From NCBI GenBank assembly GCA_020632995.1, contig JACKEN010000005.1, positions 124,001 to 188,000 of the forward strand: 64,000 nucleotides of DNA, read 5' to 3'. The DNA is from Deltaproteobacteria bacterium. GTDB lineage: Bacteria; Myxococcota; Kuafuiibacteriia; Kuafuiibacteriales; Kuafuiibacteriaceae. Under the pieces are notes generated by a model that ran no database searches, had not been told where the DNA came from, and saw only the letters and a program-made list of their open reading frames with translations. Position 1 is the stretch's first letter. Each line of letters starts with the position of its first letter. Position numbers and translations under genes: made by a program. Below are positions 51,427 to 59,728 of the stretch, piece by piece.

Positions 51427-52110
51427 ATGATCCGGGTCGCCTCGTTCATCTTCCTCGCGCCGCGCCTGCACGACATGGGCTCGGTGCTCGGCAAGGCCTT
51501 CACGCACCCTTGGGTGGCGAGCTACCAGGTCGGCTTCGGGCCGCCGCTCGTGAAGGCGTCAGATCGCCTCATCGATCGGCTGAGGGGCGCGCGCACCGCG
51601 CTCGAGAAGCTCGAGGCGTACCTCGAGTGCTGTGTGTACGCCGATGACGAGCGCGCGCGGCTGGCCAGCTTGCATCGCCGCCTCACCACGCGGCGGCTCG
51701 GGCCGGTGGAGGCCGAGATCCTGCAGGCGGCGAGCGCCGACGTGCTGGACCTCTCGCTGCGCCTGCACGATCTCACCCGGGTGCGCCCCGAGGTGCGGAC
51801 GGAGATGGAGCTGGAGGGCCTGACCGCCGACCTGTTCCCGTCCGACGCCGCGCCCGAGTCGCTCGCGGGCCGCTTCTGGGTGCACCTCGCCGACCCGAGG
51901 AACACGCGGCTGCTCCACATCGACCAGGTGCGGTCCGCGGTCGAGGACCCGGAGCAGGCCCTCGCCCTGGAGCTCCGGGTGCCCGCGGGCCTGCGGCCCA
52001 TCTACGCGGCGTGGGCCCGGGTCCTGAAGCGGGACGCGGCGCTCGAGGTGGTCGACCTCGGTGAGCCCCCCGCCCTCGCCCGGGTGTCCCGGGACGGTAC
52101 GCGGACCTAG
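51427..52110 (+). CDS. Conserved-looking hypothetical protein
   Basis: About 227 residues; no domain recognised. ATG follows the preceding stop by three bases with AAGGA upstream. The sequence begins MIRVASFIFLAPRLHDMG and has a helical middle (EAEILQAASADVLDLSLRLHDLTRV) and a final alpha/beta part. No signal peptide of convincing length, no membrane helix. Probably in one operon with dedA and the transglutaminase gene. Confidence 0.65.
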   Translation: MIRVASFIFLAPRLHDMGSVLGKAFTHPWVASYQVGFGPPLVKASDRLIDRLRGARTALEKLEAYLECCVYADDERARLASLHRRLTTRRLGPVEAEILQAASADVLDLSLRLHDLTRVRPEVRTEMELEGLTADLFPSDAAPESLAGRFWVHLADPRNTRLLHIDQVRSAVEDPEQALALELRVPAGLRPIYAAWARVLKRDAALEVVDLGEPPALARVSRDGTRT

Positions 52111-52231
52111 GGCGTCGAGCGGCCGACGCTGCGCCGTCGGACTGGCCGAGGTCGCCGCACGAATCGGGATCATTCGGCCTGAAACGTCCGTGCTCAGTGT
52201 TGGCAGGCGGATTGCTAACTCCTTCGCCGTC

Positions 52232-52429
52232 ATGCGCCGTCGTCACGCTCCCCAGCCTCGCTTCCCCTGGACCTGGGTCCTGTTGGGCCTGGTGGCCGCG
52301 GATCTGGTCTGTCGCACCAACCCGCTGACCGCCGGGCTCACCCCTTGGATCGACGGGCTCGCGGTCCTGGGCTCGTTTGGTGTCCTCTTCGCGACCCCCC
52401 AGGCGGTCGAGGCTGTTTCCAGATCGTAG
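52232..52429 (+). CDS. Small membrane protein
   Basis: About 65 residues with two hydrophobic segments (WVLLGLVAADLVC and LAVLGSFGVLFATP) separated by a polar loop. Codon bias matches neighbouring genes. No good ribosome-binding site is visible, so the start is uncertain. Function unknown. Confidence 0.45.
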   Translation: MRRRHAPQPRFPWTWVLLGLVAADLVCRTNPLTAGLTPWIDGLAVLGSFGVLFATPQAVEAVSRS

Positions 52430-52505
52430 CGTTCGACGGCTCGACGAGTCGGAGCGTTCCCGCTGGCGGAATATCTGAGGGCCACCCCGCGGTACACTCC
52501 TCATC

Positions 52506-54959
52506 ATGCGGGGGCCTCCCGGATTCAGGGCGCTGACCCTCACCGGCACCGGGGCCACCAGCCGGGTGTTCCGGGCCGAGGACGCGCGCACCGGCCATCC
52601 AGTGGCGCTCAAGCGCCTGCACCGAACCCTCATCAGCTCTCCCGAGGCGCTCGCGCGGCTGAAGCGTGAGTTCGAGGCGCTCGCGCGCCTGCGCCACCCG
52701 GCGCTGGTGGCGGTGCGCGACGTGATCCGGTGGGAGGGCGACCCCACCCTGGTGATGGACTTCATCGAGGGCCGGGACCTGGACCGCGTGCTCGCCGAGG
52801 ACGGCCCGCTCGCTCCGGAGGCGGCCGAGGCCCTCGCGCGCACCCTCTTCGAGGCCCTCGGCACCGCGCACGGCGCGGGCATCGTGCACCGCGACGTGAA
52901 GCCCCAGAACGTGCGGGTGGGCCCGGATGGGCAGGTCTACTTGCTCGACTTCGGCTCCGCGCGCCTCGACGCCGCGTCGCAGCTCACCGAGACCGGCACC
53001 TCGGTGGGCACGCCAGACTATATGGCGCCCGAGCTGTTCTCGGGCGCCGCCTACGACCCGCGGGTCGACATCTACGGGGTGGGCGCCACCCTCTTCAAGG
53101 CGCTCACCGGGCAGCCGCCCCAGACCGCAGAGGCGCTCACCGAGCTGGCCTATCGTCGCGCCCGCGAGCCCGCGCCGCTGGTGCGGAGCCTGCGCGCCGA
53201 CGTCCCCGCCGCGCTGGCCCAGGTGGTGGACCGCTGCCTCGAGCGCGCGGCGGACCAGCGCTTCGCCTCCTGCGCCCTCGCGCTGTGGGCGCTCGAGCAC
53301 CCGCGGGCCGAGCGGCGCTTCCGCCAGCGGCGGCGCGCGCACCCGCCCTGCCTGCACTGCGGCACCCCCATCCCCCCCGCCAGCGTGGTGTGCGCCCGCT
53401 GCGGCTCCGATCACCCCTTCAGCTACGCGCCCGGCTCGCACCACGTGGTGATCCACAACGTGCGACAGCCCGGCGCCTTCGTGGCCGCGGTGCAGGAGCG
53501 CTTCCCGGAGCGGGCCCACGCCGATCACCTCACCCACCTCAGCCAGCGCATCGCGGCGGTGGGGCGCGAGAGCCAGCGGGTGGTGTCCTTCGTGGACGAG
53601 CTCGAGGCCCAGCGCCTGGCCGACGCCCTCGAGGACGCGGGGGCCCAGTGTGAGGTCGAGGAGGATCAGGGCACCACCGGCTGGCGCCTCTACGGCGTCT
53701 CCCTCGCGCTGTTCATGTTCGCGTTCGTGGGGCTCGGGCGCTGGGCGCTGGATCTCGACCTCGGGATGGCCCACGCCGCCCTCCTCGTGCTCCCCGCCCT
53801 CGGCGCGCTGGGGCTGGAGCGGCTCCTCTCGGTCGCCCGAGGTGCGCAAGGCATCTTGTCATCGGGCCGCTACCCCGCCGCGGTGCTGCCGGGCCTGCGG
53901 GCCGGCCTCGGGGTGAGCACCGGTGGGCTCCTCGGCGCCTCGGTGCTCGCGCCGGTGGCGGGCGGCGCGCTGGTCACGGCGGGGGCGGGCGCGGCTGGCG
54001 CGGCGGTGACCGCGCTGGGCCTCCCGCTCCTGGTGGGCGGGGTGATGGCGGCGGGGGCCACCCTGGTGGCGTGGTGGGCGTCCTTCAGCGCGCCGCGCCT
54101 GTCGCGCGCGGCCTCGCCCGAGCCCGGCCTGGGGGCGAAGCTGGTGCGGGCCTTCTCGCCGCCGCGCGCGCTGTCGACCCGGCGCATGCGGGCGGAGACC
54201 GCGGTGCTCGTCACCGCCTCCGTCCTCGCGCTGGTGCCGGCGGAGCTGGCGGCGCTCGACGCGATGGCCGGCGCGGTGCCCAGCCTCGCGAAGGTGCTCG
54301 CGCCCGCGGTGCAGCTCCCCGTCGCGCCCGCGCTCCCCGCGCCGCTGCCCGGGGTGCCGGCCGCGCCTGGGGGGATGAGCCCCGCCCCGGCGCTGCCGGA
54401 GCCCGCGCCGGTGTCGCCGGGCGCGCCCGCGCCAGTGGCCCCGGTGGCGCCGGTGGCGAGCGTGCCGCAACCCGGCTTGCCGCTCTGGTCCCACCTGCTC
54501 GCCCTGCTCATGGCGGTGGGGGGTGCGGGGCTCATCACCTTCATCCTCCGCCGTCACCGGCAGGTGCTGGAGGAGGGCCGGCGGGTCGAGCAGGCGCTGG
54601 GGGGCGGGCTCCTCGAGGCCCCAGCCGAGCCGGTGCGGCGCGGCGCGGCGCGGCTGGGCGCCCCCGACGCGCTCGCCGCGCTCCCCGCGCCGGACCCCTT
54701 CACGGTGGCGGCCCGGACCCGGGCCGCGGACCTCGCCCACCTGCTCCCGGCGGAGGGCGTCGATCGCCTCCGACGCGCGCTGGAAGCGGTGGCGCAGGGC
54801 TCGGGCCGCCGCGACAGCGCCCTGGCCCGCACCATCCTCGAGAGCGACCCCGAGCTGCGGCTGCGCTTCGACCTGCTCGCGCTCGAGGGTGAGCTGGAGG
54901 CCCGGGCGGCCACCGCGTGGTGGGAGCAGATCGAGGCCACCGACGGAGACCCGGAGTGA
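52506..54959 (+). CDS. Ser/Thr protein kinase with zinc ribbon and membrane segments
   Basis: About 817 residues. Kinase domain ~8-265: GTGATSRVF, VALKRLHR, HRDVKPQN (His ~128), LLDFGSARL, GTPDYMAPELFSG. A zinc ribbon follows (Cys ~282, 285, 296, 299: CLHCG and CARCG). Next are a small alpha/beta module (~315-390), several hydrophobic helices (~400-540), a Pro/Ala linker, one more helix (~660-680) and a helical tail. All catalytic residues are present. The stop overlaps the GTG of a second kinase of the same plan, suggesting the two act as a pair. Substrates unknown. Confidence 0.87.
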   Translation: MRGPPGFRALTLTGTGATSRVFRAEDARTGHPVALKRLHRTLISSPEALARLKREFEALARLRHPALVAVRDVIRWEGDPTLVMDFIEGRDLDRVLAEDGPLAPEAAEALARTLFEALGTAHGAGIVHRDVKPQNVRVGPDGQVYLLDFGSARLDAASQLTETGTSVGTPDYMAPELFSGAAYDPRVDIYGVGATLFKALTGQPPQTAEALTELAYRRAREPAPLVRSLRADVPAALAQVVDRCLERAADQRFASCALALWALEHPRAERRFRQRRRAHPPCLHCGTPIPPASVVCARCGSDHPFSYAPGSHHVVIHNVRQPGAFVAAVQERFPERAHADHLTHLSQRIAAVGRESQRVVSFVDELEAQRLADALEDAGAQCEVEEDQGTTGWRLYGVSLALFMFAFVGLGRWALDLDLGMAHAALLVLPALGALGLERLLSVARGAQGILSSGRYPAAVLPGLRAGLGVSTGGLLGASVLAPVAGGALVTAGAGAAGAAVTALGLPLLVGGVMAAGATLVAWWASFSAPRLSRAASPEPGLGAKLVRAFSPPRALSTRRMRAETAVLVTASVLALVPAELAALDAMAGAVPSLAKVLAPAVQLPVAPALPAPLPGVPAAPGGMSPAPALPEPAPVSPGAPAPVAPVAPVASVPQPGLPLWSHLLALLMAVGGAGLITFILRRHRQVLEEGRRVEQALGGGLLEAPAEPVRRGAARLGAPDALAALPAPDPFTVAARTRAADLAHLLPAEGVDRLRRALEAVAQGSGRRDSALARTILESDPELRLRFDLLALEGELEARAATAWWEQIEATDGDPE

Positions 54960-56800
54960 CCGCAAGTCCACTTGCACATGCCGACCTGGTGCCCCACGCC
55001 CTCGACGAGGGGGTGGTGCTCTTCGAGCGCTACCGGGTGGAGGCGAAGCTGGCCGAGGGCGCGGCGGCCGCGGTGTATCGGGCGCGAGATCTGTTGGCCC
55101 AGGCCACGGTGGCCCTGAAGGTCTTCGATCCCCTCCGCTCCGCCGACCCGGTGGCGAGGGCGCGCTTCGCGCGGGAGTTCCAGGTCTTGAGCGCCCTGAA
55201 CCACCCGGGGGTGGCCCGGGCGCTCCGCTTCGAGGAGGACGAGCGCTTCGACGTGCTGGTGATGGAGCTGGTCGAGGGTGAGCTCCTCACCCAGCGCATG
55301 GCCCGGGGCAACCTCGCGTGGCCGGAGGCCCAGACCCTGGGGCGGCGGCTGTGCCGCGCGCTCGAGGCCTGCCACCGGGCCGGGGTGGTGCATCGGGACC
55401 TGAAGCCCGAGAACGTGGTCCTCCACCCCGAGCGCGGCCCGGTGATCCTGGACTTCGGGGTGGCGTGGTTCTCCTCCGCCCTGACCCTCACCCGCACCGG
55501 GGCCCTCGTGGGCTCGCCGCGCTACCTGGCGCCGGAGCTGTTCCAGTCGACCGACGTGGACGCGCGGGCCGACCTGTTCGCCCTCGGCGCGGTCCTCTAC
55601 GAGGCCCTGGCCGGGCGGCCGGTGCGCACCGTGTCGAGCATGGCGGAGCTCGCGGCCCAGGACGGCCCGGACCTCCCGCCGCCCCTCAACGCGCTCCGGC
55701 CGGACCTGCCGGCCGACGTGTGGCCGGTGCTGGAGCGGGCCCTCGCCCACCGGCCCGAGGATCGCTTCGCCACCGCCCAGGAGCTGGAGGCGGCGCTCGA
55801 CGGCGCAGGGGCTCGCCTGGGTCGGCGCCTCGAGCGCAAGCTGGATTGCTCGGCCTGCGGCACCCCGCTCGTCATCGATCTCCCGATCTGCCCCGGCTGC
55901 GGGGTGCGGGCGGACTGGACCCTCGAGGTGGGGCCCTTCGCGGTGCAGATCCTGGAGGTGCGTGAGCCAGCGGTCGCCGCGGCCTGGCTGCGGCGGCGCT
56001 ACGCCCCCCACCTCGTCACCCACCGCTGGCTCGAGCGCCGGCTCGCCAACCCGCCGGTGCCGCTCGTGGTCGGGGTGTCGGAGCGGAGCGCGGAGTCGCT
56101 CGCCTCCCAGGCGCGGGACGAGGGCTGCCGGGTCGAGGTGCTGCGGGGCAGGGCGGTGCTGGGCCCCGCGCTCCGGGTGCCAGCGGCGTCCGCCCCCGAG
56201 ATCATGGGCGCCTCCGCCCTCCACTTCGGCGGGGTGATGGCGGCGGGGCTGGCGCTGGTACTCGCAGGCGCTCCTGCTTGGGCGCTCTTCGCGCTGCCCG
56301 CCGCGGTGGGGGCGGGCGGTGTGGGCATGGCGATGCGCTACGCGCGCCGGGCCCTCCTCGTCGTGCACCCCCGAGGTGATTCGGGGCGGGTGCCCCTCGA
56401 ACTGAGCGCGTTGCAGGCGAGGTTGCAGCGCCTTAGCTCCACCCGGGCTCGCCGCCTGGCTGCGGCGGCGGTGGCCCGGGCGACCCCGATCCTGATCCAG
56501 GACGCCGAGGGTCTGCCGGCCGGGGCGGCGGAGGATGTGCAAGTCGCATTGCGAGAGGCGCTCGCCGCGGTGGAGGAGGTCGACGCGCACCAGCGGGTGC
56601 TCGCCCAGACCCCGCGCGCGCGGCTCCGGACCGCCCTCGCGCGGGCGGAGGCGCACCACCCGGAGGAGGTGGCGGAGCTGAAGGCCACCCTGCAGGTGGT
56701 GACCGATACCGGGGTGGCGCACGATCTGGCGGTGCGGCGGGCTCTGGAGGCCTGCCGGGGGATAACTGCGGCGATGGCTACCCGGGCGCTTCCGGATTGA
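54956..56800 (+). CDS. Ser/Thr protein kinase with zinc ribbon, paralogue of preceding gene
   Basis: About 614 residues, GTG start overlapping the previous stop. Kinase domain ~22-285: a degenerate Gly-rich loop (LAEGAAAAVYRA), VALKVFDP, HRDLKPEN (His ~146), ILDFGVAWF, GSPRYLAPELF. Zinc ribbon with CSACG (~298) and CPGCG. Then a small alpha/beta module, two hydrophobic helices (~425-465) and a helical tail. The weakened Gly loop may lower ATP affinity; this is inference. An exact GCAAG-N4-CTTGC copy (54962-54975) sits in the first codons. Confidence 0.86.
   Translation: MTASPLAHADLVPHALDEGVVLFERYRVEAKLAEGAAAAVYRARDLLAQATVALKVFDPLRSADPVARARFAREFQVLSALNHPGVARALRFEEDERFDVLVMELVEGELLTQRMARGNLAWPEAQTLGRRLCRALEACHRAGVVHRDLKPENVVLHPERGPVILDFGVAWFSSALTLTRTGALVGSPRYLAPELFQSTDVDARADLFALGAVLYEALAGRPVRTVSSMAELAAQDGPDLPPPLNALRPDLPADVWPVLERALAHRPEDRFATAQELEAALDGAGARLGRRLERKLDCSACGTPLVIDLPICPGCGVRADWTLEVGPFAVQILEVREPAVAAAWLRRRYAPHLVTHRWLERRLANPPVPLVVGVSERSAESLASQARDEGCRVEVLRGRAVLGPALRVPAASAPEIMGASALHFGGVMAAGLALVLAGAPAWALFALPAAVGAGGVGMAMRYARRALLVVHPRGDSGRVPLELSALQARLQRLSSTRARRLAAAAVARATPILIQDAEGLPAGAAEDVQVALREALAAVEEVDAHQRVLAQTPRARLRTALARAEAHHPEEVAELKATLQVVTDTGVAHDLAVRRALEACRGITAAMATRALPD
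54962..54975. repeat. GCAAG-N4-CTTGC palindrome, copy at start of kinase 2
   Basis: GCAAGTCCACTTGC; gene frame GCA-AGT-CCA-CTT-GCA. Confidence 0.8.
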
Positions 56801-56828
56801 ATGGTTCGTCCACGATCACGATCACGAC

Positions 56829-56906
56829 CACGACCACGACCGGATGACGCATCTGCGCAGTACCGGGTGGGGTGCTGCGTACATGCATCATCCGATCGTG
56901 GTCGTG
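56829..56906. repeat. Long inverted repeat with CACGAY iterations
   Basis: CACGACCACGACCGGATGA (56829-56847) pairs with TCATCCGATCGTGGTCGTG (56888-56906) at 18 of 19 positions around a 40-base loop. The left arm continues a run of CACGAT/CACGAC hexamers from 56811. It directly follows the second kinase gene. Confidence 0.6.
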
Positions 56907-56971
56907 CTCGCCTCCGCGTCGAACAGGGCGCCGAGTGTGCCCCTTCGGATCGCCCGGCTTATAGTATGGGA

Positions 56972-56999
56972 GGCGCCCCGGCTTGGAGGCCGGGGCGCC
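56972..56999. terminator. Strong hairpin between convergent genes, no T-run
   Basis: GGCGCCCCGGC, loop TTGGAG, GCCGGGGCGCC: an 11-bp perfect stem just before the 3' end of the RbfA-like gene on the opposite strand. Position suggests transcription termination for one or both genes, but neither side has a T-run. Confidence 0.5.
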
Positions 57000-57005
57000 C
57001 GTCAG

Positions 57006-57386
57006 TCAGAGCCCCGGGCTGAACACCTCGAAGCTGAGCTCGGGGGTGCGCTTTCGGTGGATGGCGCCCGCCACCACCTCCCGCAGCACGCCCCGGGCCG
57101 CCTCGAGGTGGGCGAGCAGGAGCTCACGGTCCACCGCCGCGTCGGCCTGGGTGGGCACGAGCGCCACCAGGAGCCGCGAGGCGTTGGGCCAGGGCAAGAC
57201 GTCTTGCACCATCAGGTCCATCAGGACCGGATCGTGGCAGTCGTCCAACAGGGCGGTGTGGAGCGCGCGCTCGACCTGCCGGCACAGTTGCCGGAGCTTG
57301 CGCTTGTCGAACCCGCGCTCATCCGCGAAGGGATCCTCGGAGAACGGCGCCGGCATCTTGCGCCGGCGCCCACGTGTCTTCGTCAA
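57006..57386 (-). CDS. Ribosome-binding factor A-like protein
   Basis: About 126 residues. KRKLRQLCRQVERALHTALLDDCHDPVL, then LMVQDVLPWPNASRLLVALVP, and a C-terminal RTPELSFEV follow the RbfA pattern (helix, DP.L, strand with hydrophobic alternation, final R.PEL.FE). RbfA is a cold-shock 30S maturation factor. It is divergent and could instead be a paralogue with another role. TTG at 57386 is taken as the start because GGGAGG lies upstream; ATG at 57356 is the alternative. Exact GCAAG-N4-CTTGC at 57194-57207. Confidence 0.68.
   Translation of the reverse strand: MTKTRGRRRKMPAPFSEDPFADERGFDKRKLRQLCRQVERALHTALLDDCHDPVLMDLMVQDVLPWPNASRLLVALVPTQADAAVDRELLLAHLEAARGVLREVVAGAIHRKRTPELSFEVFSPGL
57194..57207. 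repeat. GCAAG-N4-CTTGC palindrome, copy in rbfA-like gene
   Basis: GCAAGACGTCTTGC; palindromic through the spacer as well. - strand gene frame CAA-GAC-GTC-TTG. Confidence 0.8.
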
Positions 57387-57554
57387 AACGAGTCAGCCTC
57401 CCGAGCGCCCGATGTGACGCTCGTGCCAGGGGGGGACCGCCTCGGGGAGGGCGCTGTGTTCAGCGCGGGCCGAGGAGGCCGGGCGAGGTGACGGGATGTA
57501 CAAGGACCTGCACGCTGACCTCCTCTCTCGTCGTGCGCGTGGCCGACGTGCCGC

Positions 57555-58298
57555 TCAAGGTGCAGGCCCGAGGCCGGCCTTGGCAAGCTGAATCTCGGCC
57601 TGGGCCCGGGCCTCGGCCCGCTGCGCGTCGAAGTCGCCCAGGGACCAGAGCTTGGCGCCGGAGCGTGGGGTGGTGATCACGGTGACCCCAGCGAGGTCGG
57701 CCTCGACGTCCTTGCCGGCGGTGCGCTCTACCCAGTGGGCCACCGCGGTGCGGCCCGGGCGCCAGGCCCGCCACGCGTCGACCCCAAGCCGGTCCGCCGC
57801 GCCACCGTCCTTGCAGGCGACGCCGTTGACGTCGATCGGGTGGAAGATGCCGGGCATCGCGCACGACGCGCACACCGCGGCGACCAGCTCGCCCTCGGTG
57901 ACCAGGGTGTGGCGCCCGCCCGCGCCCACTACGCCTACCGCGAAGGGGCGGGGCAGGTCCGAGAAGCGGGCGGGGAGGAGGCGCGTCAAGCGCTCTTGCA
58001 CCGGGGCCATGGAGAGCAGCCCCCGCCAGGGCGCACGGGACAGGGCCAGGCTCCGCAAGGGCGCCTGCGAGCCCAGCTCGGCCGCGATGGCGTCGAGGTC
58101 CGCCCCCGCCAGGTACAGGGCCCCGACCATGGCGCCGGACGAGGTGCCGACTACCGCCTCCACCTCCGCGCCGGTCGCGGTGAGGGCGTCCAGGAAGCCC
58201 AGGTGTCGGGCGAAGGCGAGGAAGCCGCTGGACAGCAGGAGGTCCACGGGTGGGGTGATGACCGATGGTGGGGGAGGGGGCAAGGGCGAAGCGCGCAC
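57555..58298 (-). CDS. Patatin-like phospholipase
   Basis: About 247 residues. Patatin fold with the nucleophile elbow VVGTSSGAMVGAL (G-x-S-x-G) and the catalytic Asp in KDGGAADR. The oxyanion Gly-rich loop is replaced by LLLSSGFLAF, which is unusual. No signal peptide, so likely a cytoplasmic lipid acyl hydrolase. GTG at 58298 lies inside the repeated leader block of the next, divergent gene, so a later start is possible. Confidence 0.8.
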   Translation of the reverse strand: MRASPLPPPPPSVITPPVDLLLSSGFLAFARHLGFLDALTATGAEVEAVVGTSSGAMVGALYLAGADLDAIAAELGSQAPLRSLALSRAPWRGLLSMAPVQERLTRLLPARFSDLPRPFAVGVVGAGGRHTLVTEGELVAAVCASCAMPGIFHPIDVNGVACKDGGAADRLGVDAWRAWRPGRTAVAHWVERTAGKDVEADLAGVTVITTPRSGAKLWSLGDFDAQRAEARAQAEIQLAKAGLGPAP

Positions 58299-58338
58299 AG
58301 CGGGGCTTGAGCGCGCACAGCGGTGGGGGGCAGCGTGG
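58296..58338 (+). promoter_or_regulatory. Repeated leader block, copy 1, before receiver-like gene 1
   Basis: This 43-bp block begins CACAGCGGGGCTTGAGCGCG and ends four bases before the GTG at 58343. It matches copy 2 (58967-59009) at 40 of 43 positions. The two genes behind the copies are far more diverged, so the block itself seems conserved. It includes a GGGGGG run that may act as ribosome-binding site. Confidence 0.6.
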
Positions 58339-58342
58339 TTGG

Positions 58343-58981
58343 GTGCTCGTTCAGCCCGCGCAGCCCCCCTTGGTGCCGACGTCCGGACCCGTGATCGTGC
58401 TCCTGGAGGACGACCCGCAGATTCGCAGCATCTTTGTGCGGGTCGTGGCGCGCTTCGACCTCGGGGTCTCGATGGTCACCGCGGAGGACTCGGCCGGGTT
58501 CCGAGGGGCCCTCCACCAGCTCTCGTCGGGCCGCGCGCCCGTCGTCATGGTCTGGATGGACCGGAACCACATCGGCAACCCGGGGGAGGAGGATCTCGCC
58601 TTCGTCTGCGCGGTCCCGCGCGATGCGGCGCCGGGGGGCATCCAGCTGAGGTCGGCCGTGCGCCTCTTTGCGTCCGGAGATCCGGAGGTCGACGCTGCCA
58701 TGATCCGCGCCTTGGGGGCGCACTGCTCCAGCAAGCCGATGAGCATGGACGCGATCCTGCATCCGCTCCGCGCGGGCACGGTCGCTCTGGCTCGAGCGGT
58801 GCGGGCAGATCTCCAGGCGGAGCCCAACGCGGACTACATCCGGGGTGAGGTGTGCATGGGGCTGCGCGAGGTCGTGCAGGACAGCCTGCGGGATATCGAG
58901 GAGGTGGCTGAGCGGGCCCAGGCTGCCATCGCGAGGTGGCTGTCACCAAGGGGGCCCGCGCAGACCCACAGCGGGGCTTGA
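58343..58981 (+). CDS. Receiver-like protein, tandem paralogue 1
   Basis: About 212 residues. N-terminal ~125 residues fold like a response-regulator receiver: VIVLLEDDPQIRSIF (acidic pair), VVMVWMDRNH (candidate phospho-Asp), AVPRDAAPGGIQLRSA (loop conserved in all three paralogues), and Lys in CSSKPMSM. The C-terminal ~70 residues are helical with a conserved ADYIRGEVCMGLREVVQDSL block, not a DNA-binding domain I recognise. No kinase is adjacent. An in-frame ATG at 58265 would put the leader in the protein; GTG 58343 is preferred. Confidence 0.68.
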   Translation: MLVQPAQPPLVPTSGPVIVLLEDDPQIRSIFVRVVARFDLGVSMVTAEDSAGFRGALHQLSSGRAPVVMVWMDRNHIGNPGEEDLAFVCAVPRDAAPGGIQLRSAVRLFASGDPEVDAAMIRALGAHCSSKPMSMDAILHPLRAGTVALARAVRADLQAEPNADYIRGEVCMGLREVVQDSLRDIEEVAERAQAAIARWLSPRGPAQTHSGA

Positions 58982-59009
58982 GCGCGCACAGTCCTGGGGG
59001 GCAGCGTGG
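58967..59009 (+). promoter_or_regulatory. Repeated leader block, copy 2, before receiver-like gene 2
   Basis: Differs from copy 1 only at three adjacent bases (TCC for CGG). It begins within the last codons of paralogue 1 and ends four bases before the ATG at 59014. Confidence 0.6.
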
Positions 59010-59013
59010 GGCC

Positions 59014-59637
59014 ATGAGCGCACCAGGGCGGTCCACCCTCGAACCCGCATCCGGGCCCATCGTGCCCACCTCCGGGCCGGTGATGGTGCTCCTGGACGAC
59101 GACCAGATGTTCACCAGGTTCGTCGTGCGCTGCTTCGGGCGCGTCGACGTGGGCGTGTCGGTGGTGGTGGCTCAGACCTCCAGTGAGTATCGGAGGGTCC
59201 TCCACCAGCTCGCGGGGGGCCGCGCTCCGGTGGTGATGATCATGACCGACCGGCACCATCAAGAGTACGCCGGGGAAGACGATCATGCCTTCGCGGTCGC
59301 GGTGCCGCGAGATGCGGCGCCGGGGGGGATTCAGCTCCGCGCCGCGCGGCGCCTGCTCGTCAGCGGAGGTGGGGGCGCAGGCTGGGCTGCGGTGGAGGCC
59401 CTGGGGGGACGCTGCTACGACAAGCCGGTGCCGATCTCCGACCTCGTGGAGCAGCTGCGCGAGAGCGCGGTCTCTCTGGCTCGAGCGGCGAGGGCAGAGC
59501 TTCGCAAGGATCGCCTGGCCGACTACATCCGGGGCGAGGTGTGCTTCGGGCCGCGGGAGATTGTGCAGGACAGCATGCGGGAACTCTTGTGGCTGGCCAA
59601 GAAGGCCGAGGCCGCCATCCCGAAGCTTGGGAATTAG
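59014..59637 (+). CDS. Receiver-like protein, tandem paralogue 2
   Basis: About 207 residues, same plan as paralogue 1: VMVLLDDDQMFTRF, VVMIMTDRHH, the shared AVPRDAAPGGIQLR loop, Lys in CYDKPVPIS, and the C-terminal ADYIRGEVCFGPREIVQDSMREL block. All positions needed for phosphorylation (two acidic residues, Asp, Lys) seem present. Ends in AAIPKLGN. Function unknown. Confidence 0.68.
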   Translation: MSAPGRSTLEPASGPIVPTSGPVMVLLDDDQMFTRFVVRCFGRVDVGVSVVVAQTSSEYRRVLHQLAGGRAPVVMIMTDRHHQEYAGEDDHAFAVAVPRDAAPGGIQLRAARRLLVSGGGGAGWAAVEALGGRCYDKPVPISDLVEQLRESAVSLARAARAELRKDRLADYIRGEVCFGPREIVQDSMRELLWLAKKAEAAIPKLGN

Positions 59638-59681
59638 CAGGCGTAGGCCAGAGCGCCGGACACCGAGGCCGGGGACGCTCA

Positions 59682-59727
59682 CACAGCGGCCCTCGAGCGC
59701 ACACGGTGTCGGGCGGGAGCGTCGTGG
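59682..59727 (+). promoter_or_regulatory. Repeated leader block, copy 3 (diverged), before receiver-like gene 3
   Basis: A looser copy keeping CACAGCGG, CTCGAGCGC, CACACGG and GGGAGCGTCGTGG at the matching positions, and ending one base before the ATG at 59729. Confidence 0.4.
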
Positions 59728-59728
59728 C

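Noticed and set aside
56844..57491. 215-codon open frame over the hairpin region and the RbfA-like gene
   Set aside because: Runs through both hairpins and antisense to the RbfA-like gene; no codon bias or domain.
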